Shown piece by piece: positions 13,746-21,900 of a DNA stretch of 34,581 bases. Both the position numbers and the translations under genes were made by a program. The notes under the pieces are model-generated. The model saw nothing but the letters and a program-made list of their open reading frames with translations. It had not been told where the DNA came from and did no database searches. The stretch spans positions 1 through 34,581 of the forward strand of contig CALGVA010000050.1 in NCBI GenBank assembly GCA_937920345.1. Reading direction: 5' to 3'. The DNA is from an uncultured Lachnospiraceae bacterium (GTDB lineage: Bacteria; Bacillota; Clostridia; Lachnospirales; Lachnospiraceae). How positions within the stretch are numbered: position 1 is the stretch's first letter; each line of letters starts with the position of its first letter.

Positions 13746-15296
13746 ATGGTTTTAAGTAAGATTACGGCAGATGATTTAAAGGACAAAGGTGTGGTCGGGC
13801 TTCCGGCAGTACCTAAGCTGACTACTTCTGAAATGCAGAGAAGGTTTGATGAGATTGCGCTGGAAGTGATCATACCGCGGTTTAATGAACTGATAGAGGC
13901 ATTAGAATCCGGGGCAATAACAGCATATGGAATGTTATATAGTGAAACATCGATCAATCTGGGCAGGAGGCAGGATTCTGATATCGGCATGTATTCGTCT
14001 ACGATGGGGAGTGACTTAGTTGCTTCCGGTCCGTGTTCCCATACAGAAGGGACGAGGTCAGAAGCAACAGGAGTTGCCGCTCATGCGGAGGGTAATAGCA
14101 CAATAGCGTCGAGCTATCAGGCACACGCAGAAGGATTTAATACGACGGCATCAAGTGACAGTGCCCATGCGGAAGGCAGCGGGACGGCAGCGTCCGGGTC
14201 AGGATCCCACGCGGAGGGGCATAGAACGATTGCGTCCAACACAGGTGCACATGCAGAAGGGAGTAATACAAAAGCTGGGGGGGCTTTTTCCCATGCAGAA
14301 GGAGAACATGCAAAAGCAGACGGTACAGGTGCACATGCAGAAGGGGTTTATACGGAGGCAGGTGGATTCGCTTCTCACGCGGAAGGTGTATATACGATCG
14401 CGGCCGATCAGGCGTGCCATGCGGAAGGAGAGCAGACAAAGGCCCTGAGGCAGTATACCCATGCGGAAGGGTATAGCACGGAGGCAGTCGGATTTTGTTC
14501 ACACGCGGAAGGCTATGGAACAAAAGCTGGCTATTATGAAGAAACGGAAGAGGGAGAAGTAATAACGAGAGGATACTGCCATGCAGAGGGACTTAGAACA
14601 GAAGCCAGTGGCATTTTTTCTCATGCGGAAGGCAATATGACAAAAGCAACTGGTGACGATTCGCATTCGGAGGGAATGAATACAGAGGCAACAGGACAGG
14701 CTGCCCATGCTGAGGGTTCAAGTACAAGGGCACAAGGCAACAGTTCCCACGTGGAAGGAAACCGTACTAAGGCGCTGGAAGAAAGCTGCCACGCGGAAGG
14801 TTACGGGACAAATGCAGCGATTAGATTTTCCCACGCAGAAGGGTATATGACAAAAGCAGCAGGGGCTATCTCCCATGCAGAAGGGGAGAATACCGAAACC
14901 CATGGTCATTGTACCCATGCAGAGGGCAAGGGGACCAAGGCGGTTTCTGCGTGCCAGCATGTGCAGGGGAAGTACAATAAAGCTGATTCCGAGGACAAAT
15001 ATGCGCATATTGTCGGCGGCGGAGACTCTGATAATAACAGGCGCAATATACATACATTAGACTGGGAAGGTAACGCATATTACGAAGGGGACGTTACAAA
15101 TGGTAATGGTGTTTCTTTGAATAGCCTGAAGGCTGAGTTAGAAGAACTCAGGGATCTGTGCGAGTCAGGAAACCAGCAGGGCGGATCTGCCGGTACATTG
15201 CAGCTGTCTGCTGACCAGACAGTGGCAGTACCTTTTAAGTTTGTAAATAAAGATAGTGTGACGGAGGAGGAGATCGAATGGAATCAGGAATCATAA
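13746..15296 (+). CDS. Tail fibre with YadA-head-like HAEG repeats
   Basis: A 516-residue protein. Residues about 1-90 (KITADDLKDKGVVGLPAVPK) form a helical attachment region; residues about 99-421 hold about 23 copies of a 14-residue repeat with the core S/A-H-A-E-G followed by T-x-A. This is the left-handed beta-roll repeat of YadA-type trimeric adhesins, which phages reuse as trimeric fibres. The C-terminal part (IHTLDWEGNAYYEGDVTNGN) resembles the end domain of other Firmicutes phage fibres and is followed by a short coiled coil (LNSLKAELEELRDLCESG). The start at 13746 is backed by AAGGGGTGA. The last 19 bases overlap the next gene. Probable role: host surface binding. Confidence 0.85.
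   Translation: MVLSKITADDLKDKGVVGLPAVPKLTTSEMQRRFDEIALEVIIPRFNELIEALESGAITAYGMLYSETSINLGRRQDSDIGMYSSTMGSDLVASGPCSHTEGTRSEATGVAAHAEGNSTIASSYQAHAEGFNTTASSDSAHAEGSGTAASGSGSHAEGHRTIASNTGAHAEGSNTKAGGAFSHAEGEHAKADGTGAHAEGVYTEAGGFASHAEGVYTIAADQACHAEGEQTKALRQYTHAEGYSTEAVGFCSHAEGYGTKAGYYEETEEGEVITRGYCHAEGLRTEASGIFSHAEGNMTKATGDDSHSEGMNTEATGQAAHAEGSSTRAQGNSSHVEGNRTKALEESCHAEGYGTNAAIRFSHAEGYMTKAAGAISHAEGENTETHGHCTHAEGKGTKAVSACQHVQGKYNKADSEDKYAHIVGGGDSDNNRRNIHTLDWEGNAYYEGDVTNGNGVSLNSLKAELEELRDLCESGNQQGGSAGTLQLSADQTVAVPFKFVNKDSVTEEEIEWNQES
14040..15010 (+). repeat. About 23 degenerate 42-base tandem repeats in the fibre gene
   Basis: Each unit encodes one 14-residue HAEG repeat; the best-kept bases are around CATGCGGAAGG. 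One insertion interrupts the series near 14,530-14,570 (EETEEGEVITRG). The DNA has diverged much more than the protein, which points to old duplications kept by selection. Repeat-number change by recombination would lengthen or shorten the fibre shaft. Confidence 0.85.
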
Positions 15297-16057
15297 AACT
15301 TGCGCCGGTGTTCACGGGGAGTGCGGAGACAACGGCAGCAGAAATGAAGGAGTACATACAGGGAGTCGTGACGCGGTTCTGCGGGGTTACGGGGCTTGTG
15401 GTGCTGGAGACGGTGGATCATGAGAGAGGCGCATTCTTTATTCTGGGCGAGGAGGGGAAAACACAGGGTATCGTGGCGATCGGAAACCCTAACAGTAACT
15501 ATTATTATCAGGCAATAGGGGTATCAAGAGTATGGGTAGACAATGCCGTATCAATTGGCATGGCGTTTAATACGAATGCAATTGGCAATACGGGTCAGGC
15601 TTATAGGTTAAATGCCTATCCTATATGGATGAAATATATAAAAACTGACCACGGAATAGCAATAGCATTACAGGAAGCTGCTAAACCAGGAGCAATGTCT
15701 TCGCACATGATCATCCATAAACAAAAAGGCGACGTGGAAGAGATGGCAATGCTGTGGATATATAGTAGTGCTATGTATGCGTCTTATAATCCTGCTTTGG
15801 TCAATGGTGCGGAGAGCGCAGCATTGTTTTTGCTGACTGGCTGTAACAAAAATATTATCCCGCCAGATAAGGAAGCAATGGCGGATATTTATCTGGAAAG
15901 TGGGGTAGAGCTTCCGGGAATGAGATTGTACACAAACAAGAAAAACGTAGCAAACTGGAATAAGGTCAGGATAGGCGGGACGCAGTACATCCTTGCCATG
16001 AAGGGTAATATCGACAATGGAATTTATTCGTTGATTATGCAGGCGTCTCAGACATGA
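15278..16057 (+). CDS. Fibre-associated or receptor-binding protein, unknown family
   Basis: A 259-residue protein whose start lies inside the end of the fibre gene, with GGAGGAGGAG as ribosome binding site. The N-terminal 65 residues (AEMKEYIQGVVTRFCGVTGL, then FFILGEEGKTQGIVAIGN) look like a small alpha/beta domain, the rest beta-rich. I recognise no family. Bases 15,500-15,900 are richer in A and T than the genes on either side, as seen in receptor-binding regions exchanged between phages. Overlap with the fibre gene suggests the two proteins work together, for example as shaft and tip or as fibre and chaperone. Confidence is for a real gene, not for the role. Confidence 0.65.
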   Translation: MESGIIKLAPVFTGSAETTAAEMKEYIQGVVTRFCGVTGLVVLETVDHERGAFFILGEEGKTQGIVAIGNPNSNYYYQAIGVSRVWVDNAVSIGMAFNTNAIGNTGQAYRLNAYPIWMKYIKTDHGIAIALQEAAKPGAMSSHMIIHKQKGDVEEMAMLWIYSSAMYASYNPALVNGAESAALFLLTGCNKNIIPPDKEAMADIYLESGVELPGMRLYTNKKNVANWNKVRIGGTQYILAMKGNIDNGIYSLIMQASQT

Positions 16058-16073
16058 TAGGAGGGGAAGAGGC

Positions 16074-16433
16074 ATGGTTACCATAGTGACAACAGTCATA
16101 TCAGTAGCGGCTACACTTGCAGTGTGCCTGATCAATAACCATTTCCAAAGAAAGCGTGATGAGGATGCAAGAGAGGTTGAGAAGGAAAGTCAGCAGGCGG
16201 ATATCACGGCACATTTGGAAGAAATCATTGCAGTGCAAAACGAATCTACAAGTTCTATCCATAGCGAGATCGGAATGATCAAATATCAGCTTGCAGAACT
16301 GACGAAGCATGTGGACAAGCACAACGGCGTAATCGAGCGGACCTATGAACTGGAGAAGCGTACGGAGTTACAGGAGGAGAAAATCAAGGTCGCGAATAAG
16401 CGGATCGCAGATCTGGAAGGTGGCAGGGAATGA
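16074..16433 (+). CDS. XhlA-like membrane-anchored coiled-coil protein
   Basis: A 119-residue protein with one N-terminal membrane segment (about residues 3-21, VTIVTTVISVAATLAVCLI) and a long charged coiled coil (about 25-115; e.g. ELEKRTELQEEKIKVANKRI). This layout, and the position at the head of the lysis genes, resemble XhlA-type proteins that assist holin and endolysin in Firmicutes phages. AGGAGGGGAAGAGG lies upstream of the ATG. It overlaps the next gene by four bases. XhlA is usually shorter and has the membrane segment at the C-terminus, so the assignment is tentative. Confidence 0.5.
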   Translation: MVTIVTTVISVAATLAVCLINNHFQRKRDEDAREVEKESQQADITAHLEEIIAVQNESTSSIHSEIGMIKYQLAELTKHVDKHNGVIERTYELEKRTELQEEKIKVANKRIADLEGGRE

Positions 16434-16702
16434 AGATATCAATGGAAGACCAGGGAACGAACATGAAGCTGTATTATCTCAATTTCATCATGGTATGGGT
16501 CTATGCTTGGTGCTGCCTGGTTGTGATTACTTTCAGCGGATATCTGAATGTGGTCATGGACACTTCCGTATTAGGGACGACCGTAAGCGGTGCGTTCGTG
16601 GAATTAGGGTTACATACGGGGTTCATTGTCTGGAAATCACAGCGTGAAAATTGCAGGAAATATAAAGATGTCAATCAGGAAAGTGAGGTAGAGGAAGTAT
16701 GA
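16430..16702 (+). CDS. Small membrane protein of the lysis cassette
   Basis: A 90-residue protein with two probable membrane helices (about residues 16-37, rich in W, Y and V, and about 47-66) and a charged C-terminal tail (KSQRENCRKYKDVNQESEVE). Ribosome binding site AAGGTGGCAGGGA precedes the ATG. The tight overlap with both neighbours (four bases each side) places it firmly in the lysis module. It could be a second holin, an antiholin or a holin accessory protein. Confidence 0.6.
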   Translation: MKISMEDQGTNMKLYYLNFIMVWVYAWCCLVVITFSGYLNVVMDTSVLGTTVSGAFVELGLHTGFIVWKSQRENCRKYKDVNQESEVEEV

Positions 16703-17004
16703 CAGTAGAAGCAGCATTATCATTATTGATCGCCTTTGCGGCGGTTACGGCACTGGTTACAGAGGGGGTCAAGAGCTTTCTTGACAGTGTGAAATGCAGG
16801 TACATCACCAATGTCGTCGTGCTGGTGATTGCCCTGACAGTAGGATGCGGGGGTACGGCAATCTACTATGTGAACGCAGGAATACCGTTCAATGCGCTGT
16901 CAAGTGTGTATCTGGCACTGATGGGTGTGTTTACGTGGCTGTGTGCCATGTTGGGATATGACAAGGTTATCCAGACGATCGCACAGGCGTTGAAGAAAGG
17001 ATGA
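16699..17004 (+). CDS. Holin
   Basis: A 101-residue hydrophobic protein with three likely membrane segments (about residues 4-22, 35-58 and 68-88), a short charged loop (GVKSFLDSVKCRY) after the first, and a basic C-terminus (QTIAQALKKG). Size, helices and position just before the endolysin gene are as expected for a holin, which opens the cytoplasmic membrane at a set time. GAGG-GAGGAAGT serves as ribosome binding site. Confidence 0.75.
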   Translation: MTVEAALSLLIAFAAVTALVTEGVKSFLDSVKCRYITNVVVLVIALTVGCGGTAIYYVNAGIPFNALSSVYLALMGVFTWLCAMLGYDKVIQTIAQALKKG

Positions 17005-17009
17005 GAGGA

Positions 17010-17858
17010 ATGAAGATTTCAGGGAACGGGATCGCGCTGATCAAGAAGTACGAAGGCTGCCGGCTGACGGCATACAAGGCAGACCCCAGCGAAAAGATGT
17101 GGACTGTTGGATACGGGCACTATGGCGTGGAGCAGGGCGCCACGATATCACAGGCGCAGGCGGATCAGTATCTGGAAGCGGATATTGCAAAATTTGACTG
17201 GTATGTGAACCGGTATGTGTCGGTTTTGGTCACGCAGAATATGCATGACGCGCTGGTCAGCTTTACATATAACCTTGGCGCGGGCACGCTTAAGAAATCT
17301 TCGCTTCTGGAGAAACTGAACCGCAGGGATTACATAGGTGCGGCAGACGTGTTCCCGCGGTATAACAAGGCGGGCGGCAGAGTCTTGAACGGGCTTGTGC
17401 GGCGCAGGCAGAATGAGAGGGAGGTGTTCCTGACAGATATGGGAATATTGGAGTACAGCAGACAGAAAGACGGAGAGATCAGTCTTTCGAAGAACTTTAA
17501 GGTGAAGGAGTTTGCCTGCAAGGATGGCAGTGACAGGATTCTAATCGATGCGGATTTTGTACGGAATTACCTGCAGAAAATCAGGGATCATTTCGGAACG
17601 GCAGTAATGGTCAACAGCGCGTACCGGTCACCGGCCTATAACCGGAAGGTCGGCGGAGCAAAGACAAGTTACCATATGAAAGGACAGGCTTTTGATATCG
17701 TAGTCAAAGGGCATACGCCGGTGGAAGTGGCGCGGTACGCACAGGAACTGGGGATCAAGGGAATCATCCGGTACAACAGTTTCGTTCATGTGGACAGCCG
17801 CCCGGTCAGATACTGGGCAATCAATGATGGTACGGCGAAAGCTGTCAGTTCGTTTTAA
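17010..17858 (+). CDS. Two-domain endolysin: GH24 lysozyme plus M15 peptidase
   Basis: A 282-residue enzyme. Residues about 1-145 are a phage lysozyme (GH24): KKYEGCRLTAY with catalytic glutamate E15, then TVGYGHYG and LVSFTYNLGAGTL. Residues about 160-282 are an M15-type peptidase (YcbK/peptidase M15A-like): NSAYRSPAYNRKVGGAKTS, then the zinc site H222-x6-D229 (YHMKGQAFDIV) and H260 in FVHVDSR. The enzyme should cut both glycan strands and cross-link peptides of host peptidoglycan. There is no signal peptide, so export depends on the holin. I start at 17010 because AAAGGA is eight bases away; an ATG at 17001 would overlap the holin stop (ATGA) and is the alternative. Confidence 0.9.
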   Translation: MKISGNGIALIKKYEGCRLTAYKADPSEKMWTVGYGHYGVEQGATISQAQADQYLEADIAKFDWYVNRYVSVLVTQNMHDALVSFTYNLGAGTLKKSSLLEKLNRRDYIGAADVFPRYNKAGGRVLNGLVRRRQNEREVFLTDMGILEYSRQKDGEISLSKNFKVKEFACKDGSDRILIDADFVRNYLQKIRDHFGTAVMVNSAYRSPAYNRKVGGAKTSYHMKGQAFDIVVKGHTPVEVARYAQELGIKGIIRYNSFVHVDSRPVRYWAINDGTAKAVSSF

Positions 17859-17875
17859 GAGAGGAGACAGGGGAT

Positions 17876-18985
17876 ATGCCTATTAATAAAGTGACAGGGA
17901 ACGGCTATTATACGCCGGCAAAAACAGGTGGAAGCGGACGTACCGGTGCTGGTGGCAGCGGCGTGAATACGTCTCCAATTGGAAGCGGCTCATCCGGCAG
18001 GGCTCCGGCGTTTGGCGGTATTGCAGGTAATCTTGGACAGAGCGGTATGGATTTGGCAAGAGGGGTTGTAGGAGGCAGTTCTTCAGGATCTGGTAGAGGC
18101 AGCAGTGGAAGGGGAGGTATTTCGATAGGCAGCGGTGGGAATGGTATGTCCGATTATCAAGCACAGTTGTCGGCGCTGTATGGCAGCCAGCGATCACAGG
18201 CGGAGGCACTGCTGGCGCAGCAGAGAGCGGCAGCGGAAGAAGCATACCGTAAAGGGATGGCGAATCTTGAGAGCTCCTGGAATGCAAAGAGAGGGGCATT
18301 ATCTGATAACCTGCAGAATACCCTTGCAAGCCTTGCAAGGCAGTATAACACGTCTAAAGGAGAAGTAAATGCAGATGCGGAAAAATCTTTTAGGGAAGCC
18401 TATGTCAATTATATGCAGAACCGGAAGAACATGAACCAGAATCTGTCGGCACAGGGGATCAGCGGCGGTGCTGCGGAATCTACCATGGCGGGTATGTACA
18501 ATAATTATGGTAATTCCCGTAACGACATCAGTACGACGCTTAATGATAATCTGGCGTCACTGGAAAATCTATATCAGGATAATATGGCAAACGCAAAGTC
18601 GGATTATAACACGCAGTATGCGCAGGCACTGTCTGATTACCTGAATTATCAGAACCAGATGGAGCAGAACCTTGCAAATAATATAGCCGGATCTTATGGT
18701 AATATGGTCAGCGCGCTGGGAAATATAGACAGCGGGTATACGAGTGCATTATATGATCTGATGTTAAAGCAGGCGGATTATGCCTATAAGAATGCGAAAG
18801 CAACCAATCCGGTCAGCAATATCAGCATACAGGCGCTTAATGATATGGGGACGGTTACGGATTATGCCAAAGTGATGGCAGATCAGATGCGGGCACAGGG
18901 AGCGGATGAAGCAACTGTTATCAGGCAGTTATCTAATCAGGGAGTAGACGCAAATACAATCTATGCTTTATACGGGGTAGCGTGA
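17876..18985 (+). CDS. Coiled-coil internal virion/ejection protein (putative)
   Basis: A 369-residue protein. Residues about 18-95 are a glycine- and serine-rich low-complexity region; residues about 98-300 are long helices rich in A, Q, N and E (LLAQQRAAAEEAYRKGMANL; YNTQYAQALSDYLNYQNQME) with motifs spaced like a coiled coil; the C-terminus is SNQGVDANTIYALYGVA. Such proteins are stored in the capsid and form part of the ejection channel of short-tailed phages. AGAGGAGACAGGGG precedes the ATG. The stop codon overlaps the next start (TGATG), so it is translationally coupled to the giant protein. Assignment rests on composition and neighbours, not on a signature. Confidence 0.55.
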   Translation: MPINKVTGNGYYTPAKTGGSGRTGAGGSGVNTSPIGSGSSGRAPAFGGIAGNLGQSGMDLARGVVGGSSSGSGRGSSGRGGISIGSGGNGMSDYQAQLSALYGSQRSQAEALLAQQRAAAEEAYRKGMANLESSWNAKRGALSDNLQNTLASLARQYNTSKGEVNADAEKSFREAYVNYMQNRKNMNQNLSAQGISGGAAESTMAGMYNNYGNSRNDISTTLNDNLASLENLYQDNMANAKSDYNTQYAQALSDYLNYQNQMEQNLANNIAGSYGNMVSALGNIDSGYTSALYDLMLKQADYAYKNAKATNPVSNISIQALNDMGTVTDYAKVMADQMRAQGADEATVIRQLSNQGVDANTIYALYGVA

Positions 18986-21900
18986 TGACAAGAGAAGAGA
19001 TAGACCAGATCCTTGCAGGCAGCGGGCAGGCTTCGGCTCCGCAGACAATGATGACAAGGGAGCAGATAGATTCTATTATTGGTGGTGGCAACGGAGGAAC
19101 GGCCGGATCACAGATACAGAATATGAGTAACATTGCGGGAGTGCAGTCGAACATTCCCGCTGTTTCTGCTGCGCAGAAGCAAACGCCAAAAAGGAACGAT
19201 CCTGCACTGAGCAGAGCTTTGGGAATGGCGCTGCACACTTCACAGGGCCTTCTGGGGGTTTCTGCGGCTGATCTTAAAAGTAAGTCGAAGCTGTTGCAGA
19301 GAACGGCTGCGCAGGAACAGAATGCAGATGATTCCGAAACAACACAGCAAAATCAATCGGCAAATAACGTTGAGATACATACACTCTGGAATGCAGTAGA
19401 AAGAGGCGGGCTTTCTCCGCGAGAAAAGCTGGATAAAGAAGTGCTGCGGTATAACCGGAAAGCAGGTAATTTTGACATACCACAGACAGATAGTATGAAC
19501 AAGGATGAGTATGCAGATTCTTTAGTTAAATATTCTGCAGACGCTTTAACAAGAATGCCTTCCCTGAAACCGCAGGCGGAACTTCCGGACTTTTCCGCCT
19601 TGAGCCAGTCTCTTGTAGAAGCAAAGCCCAAGGCAGATATTCCGGCTTTGAATGCTTTTACGAAGACAGAAAAAGAACCGTCTGAGGCCGTAAAGGGATT
19701 GCAGGAGAAAGCTTCCGGAATCAGCGATATTTTGTATGAAAAGAAAGATCCAATCTCTTATAACGAGTTTATGGAGAAATCTTTTGAAAATGTTAAGTAT
19801 AATGCGGGAGGATTCCATGAAAATACACCGGATGTAGTAAAGGAGGCCTATGTGGATAAATGGCTGCAGCCGGGGTATAAGATGAATAAGCATGAAGTTA
19901 AGCAGGCCAAACAGTATCTTAAGGAAAATGCCTTGTATTACACGGGAGCCGGTATTGATGGGCAGGGTGACAGAAGAAAGGCTGCAGAGGCTGCACAAAT
20001 TGTCTCGGAGTGGAAAGGAATGTCTCCGCAGGAATACATGGAAAAATGGGATAAGCTGGATAAGCTTCATTCCAAGATTAATGTAGGAAGCTCTTTTTAT
20101 GCTGGAGTAGAATCTGCATTGCCGTTTATCACTACTCTTAATGATAAATATGAAAAAGCATTAAATCAATGGGATAAAAATGCAGGATATTCTGGAGACA
20201 GGTTCGACGCGAATTATAAAGATCGTTTTGAAGAAAGGCAGGAGAATGCGATTACACAGAACCCGGTGCCTTATCTTGGAGGCAATATGGCTACACAGAT
20301 GGCAAAATATAAAATGGGTACGGCAGCACTGGGGAAACTGGGTGTTACCGATAAACTGTCCGGTGCTCTGGGTAAAGTTATTAAGAATGAGAAGGTGGCA
20401 GGCCATGCAGCCAATGTGCTGGGTGACACTTCCCTTGATGTTGCTTTTGATACAGTTCCGAGCCTGGTAGATGATGTGCAGGAAGGTGAAGACGCCGGTA
20501 CTGTTGCGAAGAATGCAGCCAAGAATGTCGGAGCGAATATCGCATTTAATATCGGTGGTGAAGCAGTCGGCGCAGGCATAGGCGCAATATCTAAGAGCAA
20601 GAAGGTTAAGGATATTCTTGCAAATCCGGATATGTTTACAATAGAGACAGGTGTCAGGCTGACAGGGGATGGGAAGACTGATAAGAAGATCGTGACCACT
20701 TATCTGGATGAGTTGGATAAAGCTACGGCAGAGCTAGCTAAAAGTGCGCCTGTGGATGATATTGCTGAGAATGCGTCTGCTGACGATATTGTCGAGAGTA
20801 TGGTGAAAGATACCGATGATGGAATCTCACAAATCATAGAAGATGTATCAAAAAAGCCACAGAAAGAGGTGTTTGATCCGGTAGAAAAAGCTTTTAGAGA
20901 ACCGGACGTTCAGATAACACATTCACCTGAACAGTTAAAACAGATGCAGGAATATTATAATTCAGGCAACGATGAAATTATTGAGTTTGTAAAGAAGGCA
21001 CGAAGCAACGAATATGTTAAGCCTATTGAAGTTGCAACTGTTTCAGAAAGAGCTGCGAAAAAAATCAAAGATCTTACGGGTGTTTCTACGACAGATAACA
21101 GGATTGTATTAGATAAAGACATGGTAATACACACTGATTCCCGGCATGGTATAAAGGGAATAGCAGACCATTCTATGGCAGATGATAAAACATTGTCGAG
21201 GGTAGGATATATTCTTGATAATTTTGATGATTGTAAATTAGGAAAGGGAACAACTAGAAAACTACTCTTGTCGAGCGGCGAACATGCGCCGACAGTTATC
21301 TTTTCTAAAAAGATTGATGGTACGTATTATGTAGTAGAAGCCGTTACAGATGCAAAAACTAAAACAAATAGGATTGTATCTGCATATACGCAAAAAGCGT
21401 CAAAAAAAGAAGCTTATCCGATGCTTGATGTGAGTTCTTTCCCCAAGCGGTACGTCCAAAACGAGTCGGAGTTCACTTCTTTTAATGATAGTATACTTGA
21501 TACCTTGAAAAATAGCAACAATGAAATTCCGTCACCAAATACAATGAGCCTTTCTAAGGTAGATCAGTTCAGCACTGGCACAGGTCCAGTACCTGCCGTT
21601 TCGGCTGATCCTCTAAAAGGCTTTAATAATATTATATCCGATACACTGAAAAATAGCAATAATGAAATCCCGTCACCAAATACAATGAACCTTTCAAGAG
21701 CCAGCACAGTGAATTCTGACCTCGGACTCCAATTGTCCGGTATGAAATCACAAGCTGACCCTATAATTAACAATAATCTGAAAAAAAGCAACAATGAAAT
21801 TCCGTCACCGACGACAGCGAATCTGCCTACAAGCAATAAAACTATGTCAGAGGATATAGGCTTAAACGGCAGCGGGCTGCCATGGGAGACACCCGGCGGG

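Noticed and set aside
14040..15010. Regular 42-base repeats considered as a CRISPR array
   Set aside because: Repeat and 'spacer' together encode one continuous 14-residue protein repeat (HAEG) in a long open frame; units are degenerate and lack the palindromic repeat structure.
15278..16057. Diversity-generating retroelement target gene
   Set aside because: No reverse transcriptase and no template repeat of the 3' end of this gene or of the fibre gene are visible in the window, and no mutational adenine-rich C-terminal lectin domain is evident.
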